NCBI RefSeq assembly: GCF_035083965.1
Contig: NC_089738.1
Location: 19,370,734-19,434,733 of the forward strand
DNA from: Branchiostoma lanceolatum
Lineage: Eukaryota > Chordata > Leptocardii > Amphioxiformes > Branchiostomatidae
DNA: 64,000 nucleotides
Direction of reading: 5' to 3'
Made by a program: the position numbers and the translations under genes. Positions 20,701 to 31,200 of the stretch are shown here, piece by piece (within the stretch, counting starts at the first letter, position 1; each line of letters opens with the position of its first letter). The notes beneath the pieces are model-generated. The model saw only the letters and a program-made list of their open reading frames with translations. It had not been told where the DNA came from and searched no databases.

Positions 20701-22308
20701 ATAACAGGTGCGTGATCGTCACATGGCCAAGGCATGCTCAACACATGGTCAAGGCGTGCTTAACACATGCTTAGGGCATGCATCTGCACATGAAGTAGAA
20801 CTATAACTACACTCGTCATGAATAGAGACCACGGTAGGGGTATAGACTTAGTCACGTTCGGGACCGCATTCTCCTCGTTGCAGCGACATCTAGCGTCCCG
20901 GAGTAGCTGCTGTCACCATTGCCCTGATGAAGGAATGTCGAAAATCTATTGATTTGATTTATATCAGCCTTATGAAACCATTGATGGATATGAGAGATAT
21001 GAATTTCCTTTTTTGTCCCCACTCCTCAGCCGTTCCCTGGTTCGGCGACGCCGGCCCGGAAGTGAACGAGAACCTCCCCGCGCAGCCGCTGAACGTTCTG
21101 ACCGCCATGGAGACGGAGCCCGCCAGAACGGTGGTTGCCATGGGACACCAGCCGGACGTCGTGCAGCACGCCATCTGGCGGCGCCTCGAGAACAACAACG
21201 CCACCTTCCCGTCCACGCAGGAACTGCTGGCGGTGGTGACGGAGCTGGAGGAGGAGTACCGCAGAGCGCGGGAGAAGCTGGGCGAGGGCGCGAACCGACC
21301 CAGCGTGGCCGAGGTCATGGACACCGAGGTTATCGCCTCCATCGTGGCCGAGGGGTACGACCGAGGGCTCGTGCAGCACGCCGTGTGGCGGAGACTGGAG
21401 TCGGCGGGGCGGGGCTTCGGGAGCGCCGAGGAGGCTCTGCATGCGGTCCGGGGCCTGGAGGAGGAGTACAGCCGCCTGAAGAGGAAGAAGCTGGAGGAGC
21501 ACGAGGGGAATACGCTGCAGTACTCGGGAGGCGCGCCAAGGGGCGGCTCGATGTCCAGTAACAGCCTGCAGAACCTGGGTTACGCCACGTCGGGCGGGAA
21601 GGCGGCGGGTCTGCCCAACTGGACGGTTTCAGGGCAAGCCGGGGCTTTCTCCGGTGCCAGCTTCTCCTCAGGTCAGTTTGTAACCTTTGACTCTTCTCGG
21701 GTCTCCCTTAACACCTAATATCTTCGGAATGTATCGAACTACCAGAAATCTATTGAAAATTGCCGAAGTAAAATTAAGTCCACGTCCCTGAGTCATACAT
21801 ATTTACATTAAATTATAATACCTTCGCCAAGAAGGTTAGATTTTTGATGCCGTTTGAGGAACGCCATCAAATCTATCAAAAATCAAGAAACCAAGTTATA
21901 AAGATCTATTTCATATCAATTTTATCCAAAGATTCTTTGACTGAGATGACGTTTATCGAAGGTTTTCGGCTAAACGATTCGCCAGAGGTGATATAGGTCG
22001 TCTGGACAAAAGGTCGACTATCTCTTTTTTTGCTAATTTTTAGTTATTTGAGTCATCAAAGAGAAAAGGCTGGTGGCTGAAGACCGACTTGATTTTTTTT
22101 TACAGAGGGCATTCCCCACGAGTTACAGTCCGAGCTGGAGCGTCTTCGCGAGGAGCGGTGCTGCAAGGTCTGCATGGACCGCGAGGTGGAGCTCGTGTTC
22201 CTGCCGTGCGGCCACTACGCCTGCTGCGTGCCGTGTGGGGAGGGCATGCAGGAGTGCCCCATGTGTCGCGCATGCGTAGAGTCAAAGGTCAAAGTCTACA
22301 TGTCGTAA
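17780..22308 (+). CDS. Inhibitor of apoptosis protein (2 BIR, 2 UBA-like, RING)
   Basis: Exons 17780-18266, 18793-18918, 19954-20129, 20427-20559, 21030-21671 and 22106-22308 join in phase to 588 aa. BIR1 spans ~68-132 with zinc ligands C102, C105, H122 and C129. BIR2 spans ~180-243 with C213, C216, H233 and C240. BIR2 also has [20 protein letters not shown], keeping the W, acidic and W/Y positions that form the IBM-binding groove in XIAP BIR3. BIR1 has H where BIR2 has the groove W236. Exon 5 carries two UBA-like repeats (cores VVQHAIWRRL and LVQHAVWRRL). The RING (C541, C544, C556, H558, C562, C565, C572, C575) ends VKVYMS. Closest to the cIAP/XIAP class (BIRC2/3/4-like) without a CARD. Expected function: caspase binding and E3 ubiquitin ligase in cytosol. 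AATAAA near 22567 is a candidate polyA signal. Confidence 0.88.
20560..20790 (+). repeat. Donor-edge degenerate repeats in IAP intron 4
   Basis: The donor CCAGGTGCGTGATC is followed by GTCACATGGTCAAGACATG-like units. The donor-like block recurs at about 20706 as AACAGGTGCGTGATCGTCAC, followed by ATGGCCAAGGCATG and CATGGTCAAGGCGTGC. At least six CACATG(G/T)-(T/C)CAA or GCATGCT units are present. Confidence 0.65.
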
Positions 22309-24559
22309 AGATTCTTTTTGTGCATCTGTTGTAAAAAGCTGCCAACAAAAAACTTGGCGCAAAATTTGGCTTCCATTATGCACATGATCAGAAAAACGCA
22401 TTTTCATGTAAAAAAGATGGGAAAAATTTATATATTGTGCGATTAGCACTATGCGTATAACCCTTTTGTTGAAAAAGTTCTGTGCTGTTGTGTTTCGGGT
22501 TCTTCCATTTCAATTGTGCAAGAGGGGCTCATTTAAGGTAAAGAGTTTGTCAAAAAAGCCAAAACAATAAATGAAACAATCAACGATCTTTTTTCAAAAT
22601 CATGCATACAGAAATAGTACATTGTATGTACTGTACTATACAAGTCAAGTGTCGTGCGGCAATGCATAAAACCAGAGCTGAAAACAACAACAACAGCAAC
22701 AACAACGTAAAATACACTTGGTTGCGGCTCACCCTGAGTCAGAACAGTTGGAATGGTATAGCCCTGGATTTTTGTTTACGTATAGTGTTTGCATGGTGAT
22801 GTTTTCTTGAACTGTGGCTGAATTATATATATGTTATTGCACAAAGGAAACCAAAAGCCATAGATTTGATAACTTTTTTTGACTGTGCAGAATTCAGACT
22901 GTCAGTAGTGGTGGGCAAAATTTGACTTAAAGGCATGTACTTATTAATAGATATACCTCGAAAGAAAGATAAATTATTCAAATTTTAAGAAAAGAACACA
23001 GTAACTTAAGTTAAGCTATGATGATGTTGTGTTTGTATATATGTATGAAGTGGTGTGTATATCTCTCTTGTAGATATCTATTCTAAACGCAAAAGTGTGA
23101 TTTGCAATATTTAAGTATTATTGTGTACATGTGTCGTAGGTTTATCGACGTTGTGGGTGAGCTAAGATATCCTCAAAGAAGAATAAAAAATGATTGGATT
23201 ATTGGAAGATATTTGAAAATTGATAGAAGAACGTGTCTGGTAAAACGTGGAAAGTGGTGTTCAGAATCACAGTATCTCAAGATCAGTCGTACCAAAATCT
23301 GTTTGGAATAGATTGTATGGTATTTATTTTGTACCTGAAGATGAATTAAAGTGTACCGAGCTCGTGGAAAAAAGAACGTTAAAAAATTTCCTGAAATAGA
23401 GGAGAATTCCAAAAGAAAATTGAAAATTACCTCAAAACCGGTGCTTTATTTGTGAATTTTGCTATAAAATCATGTGAAACTTAATAAGTAAAATTGGATT
23501 TGAGCAACCAGGAAATCCTGCTCGCCAGCATGTGCTGCTGCTGAACGATGGTTCATATTAAAGGCTCCGTACACGCGAATTAGAAATGTCGTGTCATTTT
23601 TTTATTGTTCAGAAGTGAAGACAGGAACAGTCATGGTGGCGACGCACTCAAGTTCACAGACTTATATTTGGCACCACTAAACATGATTTTATGTAGAAAC
23701 AAATGAGTGTGAACAAAATAGGCTGGTATCTGGACGAACTTTATAGATATGAGAGAAACAAATTATACAATACAACAAAATTTTATAGAATAGCAGTAGT
23801 AATAGTAGTAGTAGAACCTTTATTTTACTTGGAAGGCCCTGTCGGCCAGTACATATACATATATATATATACATGTCCGTTCTTCCCAGGGGTCCAAGTG
23901 GAGGGGGTGTCACGGGAAATAAATAAGATACCAAACAAATTACAACAAAAACAAATAATTAGTTATAATTAATCGATATTAATTTATCATGTTATGATAT
24001 GATTATATATTCCCATTGTAAAGACAAACGGAGAGCGAACGGACACGCAGAAGTAACCTCTACGGTAAGGTACGATATCTGTCATAAACAATAACAGCAT
24101 AGCAATAAACAACAAAATAATCATCATCATCGTGATGCGTGGGGGTGGGAGTAATCTAAAGCTAGCTGAAAACGGATATTAACTCGTGGACAAAACCATC
24201 TCTTACCTTAGCTTTGGGTGTTGTTTCATCATTACTAATAAAGTGTAGTAAATAATTTTAATCTAGACTAAAAAAACATGTAAGGATTTAACATGATGGT
24301 TACAAGTAATATTTATAACATAGATATAACATTGATCATATAATGAATTGAGCATATAATGATACTGATAATAGTACAATATGTGCGTGTGACAACAGCT
24401 GAACTATTTCGGCGTTACACACCAGCTTGATGTTGATGATGATCTACAAAACATTGGAGAACTTTAACTTAACTTAATCTCACCACGATATTTTTTTTTC
24501 ATATTCCAGCACTGTAGTCAGTAAGTCTACCAAATTCTGGCTTCTGATGTTTCTTGTAG
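22309..24559. other. IAP 3' UTR and intergenic DNA
   Basis: The IAP 3' UTR probably ends near the AATAAA at 22567. The rest is AT-rich, with (CAA)n near 22685, an AGTAGTAAT microsatellite at 23796-23815, a TTTATTTTACTTGGAAGGCC repeat-tail motif at 23819, a (TA)n run, and an orphan fragment at 24059-24120 resembling the intron end before a bestrophin exon. Confidence 0.5.
24059..24120. repeat. Orphan copy of a bestrophin intron/exon-edge sequence
   Basis: AAGGTACGATATCTGTCATA with AACAATAACAGC and AATAAACAAC matches the forward sequence at 29507-29540 and its copies at 29633 and 29727, and more distantly 50655-50710. In the bestrophin genes this is the acceptor of the exon starting ISYLAVDD plus flanking intron. 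Here it stands alone. Confidence 0.6.
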
Positions 24560-25555
24560 TTACAAAACCCACCGGCGTAAAGCAAGCCAGATACCAAGAA
24601 ATATGATGCAAATGAGTGACGTGGTGATGATCACTGCAGTGTTCTGAACCACAGTCTTCGCTCTGGCCGGTTGATCTGTCTGGTTCCCTGTCGCGGTTTG
24701 GTTCCGTTCCTCGCGTACTGAAGACACAGCGATGACCGGTGTCGTATTGCTCTTTACCGGAGTGATCTTCAGATAGCTTTTCGAGGTTATTGTCCCTTGT
24801 GCGTCTGCCCTATTATATATTCTTGTCAGATAACTTTTCGTGGTTATATCTTGTGCGGCTGAACAGGCGGACAGATTTGCCGAGTGTAACGGCACGCCCT
24901 TCAGGTTGTCGGGGCTGTCGCATCGCAGTGCAGCACTGAAGACGAAGCTGTGAAACAGCACGCTGTTTTCCACAGCAGCTGCACAGCTGGGCCAGCACTG
25001 GCGAAACGCGCGAGCCATCCCCGCCAGCCACGTCATCCGGCAGTCGCACAGGAGCGGGTTACCCTGGATGAACCTGTGTCCCGAGAACTTGGCCCCCCTC
25101 AAAGAAATCCCCAAGTTCGCCTGTGAGAACGTAGCCAGCTTGTTGTATTCCAGGTTGACTTCGCGAAGATTACGGTGGACATCGATGGACAAGTCCAACC
25201 GTACAGTGGATAACTGGTTATGCGACAAGTCCAGCGTCACGAGCATGGTCATGTTTCTTAAAGACGCCCAAGGGAACGTTGTGAGGAGGTTCTGACTGAA
25301 GTTGAGCTTGTGGACGAACGCGAGGCCGAATAAGTCGGGGATAGTTCGGATGAGGTTCTGCTGGAGGCATACTTTGCCCACCAGGTGTGGCAGCCGAGAA
25401 GGGAAACTGGTGAGGTTGGAATTTGGACAGTTGATCGTGGTAGTTATTAGATGCGTTTTTACATAACACTTAGAGGGCAGAGACTCACCTGTTGTCTTGG
25501 TTGTTAGCAGGACCATAAGAAGGAAACACCTCAAATACTTCATGGTCTTCGTCAT
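24560..25555 (-). CDS. LRR type I membrane protein, single exon
   Basis: 331 aa. An N-terminal signal peptide (CFLLMVLLTTKTTG) is followed by a short LRRNT-like cap with C29 and C43, about four leucine-rich repeats (HLVGKVCLQQNLIRTIP, LFGLAFVHKLNFSQNLLTTF, MLVTLDLSHNQLSTV, NLREVNLEYNKLATF) and an LRRCT cap (GNPLLCDCRMTWL ... LRCDSPDNLKGVPL ... C). A Ser/Thr-rich stalk with several N-glycosylation sequons follows, then a transmembrane helix (TAVIITTSLICIIFLGIWLA) and a cytoplasmic tail of only about five residues (RRWVL). It is probably a cell-surface recognition or adhesion receptor that would need a partner to signal; the ligand is unknown. The start is the first ATG giving a signal peptide, and its A overlaps a stop codon of a repeat-encoded upstream frame. 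A short intronless form is common among lineage-expanded LRR genes. Confidence 0.75.
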   Translation of the reverse strand: MTKTMKYLRCFLLMVLLTTKTTGESLPSKCYVKTHLITTTINCPNSNLTSFPSRLPHLVGKVCLQQNLIRTIPDLFGLAFVHKLNFSQNLLTTFPWASLRNMTMLVTLDLSHNQLSTVRLDLSIDVHRNLREVNLEYNKLATFSQANLGISLRGAKFSGHRFIQGNPLLCDCRMTWLAGMARAFRQCWPSCAAAVENSVLFHSFVFSAALRCDSPDNLKGVPLHSANLSACSAAQDITTKSYLTRIYNRADAQGTITSKSYLKITPVKSNTTPVIAVSSVREERNQTATGNQTDQPARAKTVVQNTAVIITTSLICIIFLGIWLALRRWVL

Positions 25556-25589
25556 CTAAGAACCGAAAAGCGTGAGACACGAATCTGAA

Positions 25590-26021
25590 CACAACTGGGC
25601 GTCTTCTCCCGTAGCACACAACTGGGCGTCTTCTCCCGTAGCACACAACTGGGCGTCTTCTCCCGTAGCACACAACTGGGCGTCTTCTCCCGTAGCACAC
25701 AACTGGGCGTCTTCTCCCGTAGCACACAACTGGGCGTCTTCTCCCGTAGCACACAACTGGGCGTCTTCTCCCGTAGCACACAACTGGGCGTCTTCTCCCG
25801 TAGCACACAACTGGGCGTCTTCTCCCGTAGCACACAACTGGGCGTCTTCTCCCGTAGCACACAACTGGGCGTCTTCTCCCGTAGCACACAACTGGGCGTC
25901 TTCTCCCGTAGCACACAACTGGGCGTCTTCTCCCGTAGCACACAACTGGGCGTCTTCTCCCGTAGCACACAACTGGGCGTCTTCTCCCGTAGCACACAAC
26001 TGGGCGTCCTCTCCCGTAGCA
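25590..26021. repeat. 27-bp minisatellite, 16 copies
   Basis: Sixteen head-to-tail copies of a 27-bp unit (starts CACAACTGGGCGTCTTCTCC, ends CGTAGCA). Only the last copy shows a change (GTCTTC to GTCCTC). Because 27 is divisible by three and the unit lacks stops in several frames, the array is open on both strands as 9-residue repeats. These frames are most likely incidental. It lies 34 bp upstream of the LRR start codon. Confidence 0.98.
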
Positions 26022-26024
26022 AAT

Positions 26025-26370
26025 TGTCTGGTTCAGCTAAGCTCCCATATTGCAAGGAGGAGGGGCTCACACATGCGCACTGTCTGGTAAAGAGAGCGTC
26101 CGTCGTCTATCTAGATTGATTAGTCTGTTGTTGATGGAAAATTTGAATAGCAGCCCATGACTCATTAACTGTAGTAACACAAACAACAATTGTCTGTTTC
26201 AGTCTAATGTACCAGTTGAGCTCCTAATATTGCAAGAATCGGGAGAATGCTCACTTGTGAAGAAATCGTCCGACTGTCAGATCTAGCTGGCTTGCTGGTC
26301 TAAAATTGATGGAAAATCCAGCAGCAGCGCAGGACTCATACATTGTTGTAACATAATAAATAACATGTCG
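26025..26370. repeat. Diverged ~178-bp tandem duplication
   Basis: 26030-26195 and 26200-26370 share AGCTCC-ATATTGCAAG, GATGGAAAATTTG/CCAG, CAGCAGC and TGTAGTAACA/TGTTGTAACA in the same order about 178 bp apart. This region, with the minisatellite, probably forms the LRR gene's upstream DNA. Confidence 0.6.
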
Positions 26371-28238
26371 TTCATGTTTGCCCTATCATATATTATTTTT
26401 GGAAAGTCGCACAGTTTTCACCTAGAGCGATTCAAGTCTTGACGCAGAAGTTAAAGTCACCTTGGTTCCTGGTACTACAACTTGAAGCAAATTTTACAAA
26501 ATTATACCGATTTTCTTTATTTACATCACCAGCTACATCTGCGTCAAAATGAGTACGCTTAAGTTAATACATCATAAGTAGCACATACCAGATGGTCCAA
26601 GCCAGTGCCCTTGTAGTGACGCGTGCTTGGGATACAATAGGCTGCTGAACTGTAGTAAGACTAGTAATCGTAGTTTCACACCTTGAGAAGTCGTTTGCCC
26701 TGTCAGCAGCTCCTTATTCTGCCAACTGCCGTTCCGTGTCTTGAACAGAACGCAAGAAGCCCAGCCGTAGACCAATCAGCCTCCGGAGGTCCTGACGCGT
26801 GGCCTGTCCTGGATTGGCCCTTCTGGTTGCCTGGCAACAACAATGCACGCACCTACGTGAGCTCAGCTGCGTCAAATGACTGGCGTTCTCCGGGAGTATT
26901 AATCAACTCTTATGGTTTCAAAACTTTATCCAGTTGCTTGAGTAATTGTTAAGTATCTCATTTTTGACATTGTTCTCAACTTTATTTCACACACTTGAAT
27001 ATATGTTTACTTTGTATTGGTACGTTAGAAAAGTGCGCATCATGTTATGGTGCTGATTTCTTTTTCGTTCCATCTAAAATGTATGTTACTGTTACTCTAG
27101 ATTATGTAATTATCAGTACACTTCCTTTTGCAGGGGATTCTCATTTGTACTTGTGCATTTTGTCCAATGCTCGTTAAATGTAAGCAAATAAGATAAAGAT
27201 CAAACCTTATACAAATAGTATATCACGATAGTCTAGTTGTGTGTGTGTGGGGGGGGGGGGGGCAAGGTCGCTCTAGTAGTCCCCGCGACGACTGATGAAT
27301 AAATGATGCAATCTTCACTCTCCCGGAAAACAGTCGGGTGATATTTATAGAGAAATATATGCATATAAAATTGTTCGTCTCTCCTTTATACGCTTTTTTG
27401 TTGTTTACACTGCGCAGGTGTTACATCGTCCTTGTAACAATGCTCTTGCTGCAGTCATAGGTTAAATACATTTGTTTAGTGTTGTGGTGCGTAAGAGAGA
27501 AACAAAGAACACACAAAAAAGAGGAACATATTGATTCTTTTCAGTAAAATTTCCTTTAGTATATGATGAACTTCACAATATGAACAGTCTGTAATTACAG
27601 ATCATACAGATATGCAACAATAAGAATTAAAACAGTATGGGATATTTAAAGTTAAGGTGAAAAGTCAGTCAATTTTCGGAGAAGGAATTTATCAACAAAC
27701 TTCAACGCACTGTTTTTATTTTACTGTTTTAGTGTCTAATATTATGTGGTGCGTGATACCGGCAATAGCTACCTACCTGTGTTCCACTTGTATTATTTGT
27801 TTCTAAATAAAATGAGATGAAATAAAATAAAATAGAATAAGATAAGTTAAAATGACATAAAATAGAATGAAATCGCGATTTAGAAGTTTCGTGGCGCTTA
27901 CACCATAATGACAAAAACAGAGTTAAAAGAAAGTTGAATGTAACCCGAGAATATAACGGGCAAACGAAAATGGCAAACATCACCCCCCATACGCAACTCT
28001 GCCTTATCCATGTGGGACACCGAAAAAACAGATTTTGCTTTCACATATCTGCAAATAAAAGCAACCCAAAAATAGCACCGAATAATGTACATAACTATAT
28101 CCAAAAAGAGACTTCAAAAAGTGACTTTTGTATGGGTCAATAAAATACATGTATAGACTCGACAGGCCTCGCACTACACAGTACAATATTCGACCCTTAC
28201 GTTTGGATGATGGATCGCGAACCACTGAGCCACAGAGC
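26371..28238. other. Intergenic, no gene recognised
   Basis: AT-rich, with a (G)n run at 27249-27262 after (GT)n, and AATAAA/ATAAAAT-rich simple DNA around 27805-27850. The 3' UTR of bestrophin A probably lies at the right end, but a polyA signal was not pinned down. Confidence 0.45.
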
Positions 28239-31200
28239 TTACACCACAGTCAGCCTCTGCACAGTGTCAAGTCCCGCATCGTCTACTCGCACCACATGGT
28301 TTTTTCCTCGGGCCGAATCTTTTGTGTTCGTCGCGTTATGTTTGTGGATCTTGTGCGGCCCGCCATCTTGTATAGAAGCGTGATCTCTAGGACCAGCGCC
28401 CGGGCCCCTGCTTGCGATCCACACCCCGGCTTCTGCGTGTGTTTTTGGCGGTTCGCTGACTTGGAGAAGCGGTTTTCCTTCATCCTCAGTCCAGACGCTT
28501 TCCTCCCCCCACCCTTGCGAACTGGGTACCTCCAGACGGTTGGTGACGTGTCCTTGTGCGTCTGTGATGTCCGCGATGTTTTCCTCAGTTGAGGTAACTA
28601 CAGAGCCGTCCCGATGTGCGCTCCTACTGTCATCACTACACCTACCGTCCCAAGACAACGGTCGCTTCTTGTCCAACGTCTTCATTCTTACAGAACTCTC
28701 CTCCATCTTAGCTCGCGTCTTAGAAGTCAGCAGGGCTTTTCTAAGACTCCTTGGCGAGGCGCGAGGTCGACTCTTGGCGGCGTTCTTAGACAAGAGAGGA
28801 GACGAGGGAGCAGACGAGCTGTGCGGAACGGCCTCATTCTCACCGAGATTCTCCTCCTCGGTGAACACGATGGTGGGAACGGGAACCGGCGTGTTGTCCG
28901 AACTGCTGCTGCTGTCCTGATTGTCCTCTGGTTCCTCCGCCACGGTGTGCAGATTTGTGAACTCCATGTTTTGCACGTTTAACCTATGAAATTAGAATAA
29001 TAATTAGAATAAAGTATATGCACGATAACCTTCCCGAGAATCAAGGGGCAGTGCTGATGTATTCGCAATAGTATACTGGGAGGGATTTGGACAACATCAT
29101 TTAGTCGAAGGTTCCTCCAACATATGTACCATATGACTGGCTATGTGAAACTGTTATCATTATCTACTTTCTATCATTTGCAGTTTCTGATGTACCCCCC
29201 GTGAACAGTTTCCTGCGGACTAACATTCAAAACATTCCTATGAACTAAAAATTCCTGTGGACACATTCCTGTACAATTCCTAGAATTCTTGCAAACTGCA
29301 CACAATACTATATCATTAGGCTCGCCCCTGAGGCTTCGCCAAAAATATCTTGGCCTCACCTCATGTCGAACGTGGACCCGAGGAACGGCTCCGTCATGAC
29401 GCGGTTGCTAATGGAGGCCTCGGTGTAGGGGAGCTCCGGGTCCGGCTGGTTCCAGTACATGTCCCGCTCCAGCGTCGGGTTGGTCATGTACAGGTCGTCA
29501 ACCGCAAGGTACGAGATCTGTCATAAACAATAAACAACAATAAACAACAACAATAAACAATCCGGGTCCGGCTGGTTCCAGTACATGTCCCGCTCAAGCG
29601 TCGGGTTGGTCATGTACAGGTCGTCAACCGCAAGGTACGAGATCTGTCATAAACAATAAACAACAATAAATAAATAAAAAACAATCTGGGTCCGGCTGCA
29701 GCGTCAGTACAGATTGTCCACGGTAAGATACGAGATCTGTCATAAACAATAAACAACAATGATAAACAACAACAACAACAATCTGGGTCCGGCTGATTCC
29801 GGCATCTCCCGCTGTCAAGCAACGACCCTGGCGTACTGGCCTGCGATCTGTCCTTCTCACTGTGTTGATCAACATTCAGCCAATCAGATACTGTCGGGGA
29901 TCCAACTGTTCTTTGAGGAGAAGCTATTATCCAATCACGTTGCATCTTGACCAAAGAGGGTGACGTGATTGGCTGGTCAGTGCTAACGCAGCGAGATGGA
30001 TGAATCGCAGGCCGGCACGTCAAGATCGTTGCTTGACGTAAGACAACTGCGTAACCCTGACATGAGAAACACGGTTAAGAGTTCTCCTGCAGCGCTCTGA
30101 AGTATTAGAATGCGGTCGGCGGTTGAGACGAATTTTGTCACCTGTAAGTTCCTGTCGATGCACCAGTTCGTCTCGAAGTCGTCATCGTCCTGACCGAACG
30201 GGTTGATCAGCTGCTCGGCGACCTGCCGGTAGAAAAATGAGGTATTTACGGTCGTGTCTATTGTACAAAGAGCTGAATGAAGAAAAAAACTCTTTGTACA
30301 GAACTAATTGTTTTGTAAAACCAACGTTCGGTGACCATCTGTCACCTTCCTGAGGGCAATTCTGATTGGTTCACTTTGTACTGCAGCTATAGGTGTCGCT
30401 GCTTACAGATGCGGTCCCAAAACACTGCACGAAATGGCCTCGTTTCCCGGCGTATACGTACCGGGATTTTTCTGTATTTTTGTCGGATACTGACGGATAC
30501 TGACGGATACATGCGGATTCGTGTAACGTATCCGACTATTTCCGCACCGGTATATGGAATATTTCCTGAAGAATCCGAAAGTAAGGGATTTTCGACGAAT
30601 ACGGAGCCGTACACTGTACGGAAATGCCACCGATCCTGACGGATACGAACAGGAATTTTTCTGTATTTTTGGCGGATACTGACGGATACATGCGGATTCG
30701 TGTAACGTATCCGACTATTTCCGCACCGGTATATGGAATATTTCCTGAAGAATCCGAAAGTAGGTATTTTCGACGAATACGGAGCCGTACACTGTACGGA
30801 AATGCCACAGATCCTGACGGATGCGTACAGGGATTTTTCTGTATTTTTGGCGGATACTGACGAATCCAACCTAACGGATCCGAAAATTTCCGCACCGGGA
30901 TCGGGAATATTTCCGGAGGAATCCGAAAATGAGGTATTTTCGACGGATACGGAGCCGTACACTGTACGGAAATCCTGACGGATACGTACAGGAAGTTTTC
31001 TGTATTTTTTAAAAGAAAATTGCGGATACTGACGGATACAAGCGGACTGTGATCCGGAACCTCAGATCCAGAGGAATACAAAAATTAGGAATTTTCGACG
31101 GATATGGGGCCGTACATTGCACGAAATTGCCCAAGATCCTGACAGATACGTACAGTATGTATTTGCCACGGATACAGACTGATCCAACATACAGACTTTC

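Noticed and set aside
20959..21561. Long antisense and alternate-frame ORFs over the IAP UBA exon
   Set aside because: Shadows of a GC-rich coding exon; the plus frame has UBA-like repeats and splice phases that fit.
17770..22308. CRISPR-like or prokaryotic origin for repeats and RING genes
   Set aside because: Introns, BIR/UBA/RING architecture and absence of operons show metazoan nuclear DNA; the direct repeats are tandem without spacers.
25485..26090. Long open frames through the 27-bp array on both strands
   Set aside because: They arise because the unit length is divisible by three and lacks stops; several overlapping frames are open at once, so none is accepted as a protein.
30387..31081. 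180-190-codon minus-strand frames over the left arm of the large TIR element
   Set aside because: The repeated peptides follow the DNA repeat unit and no domain is visible; explained by tandem subterminal repeats.
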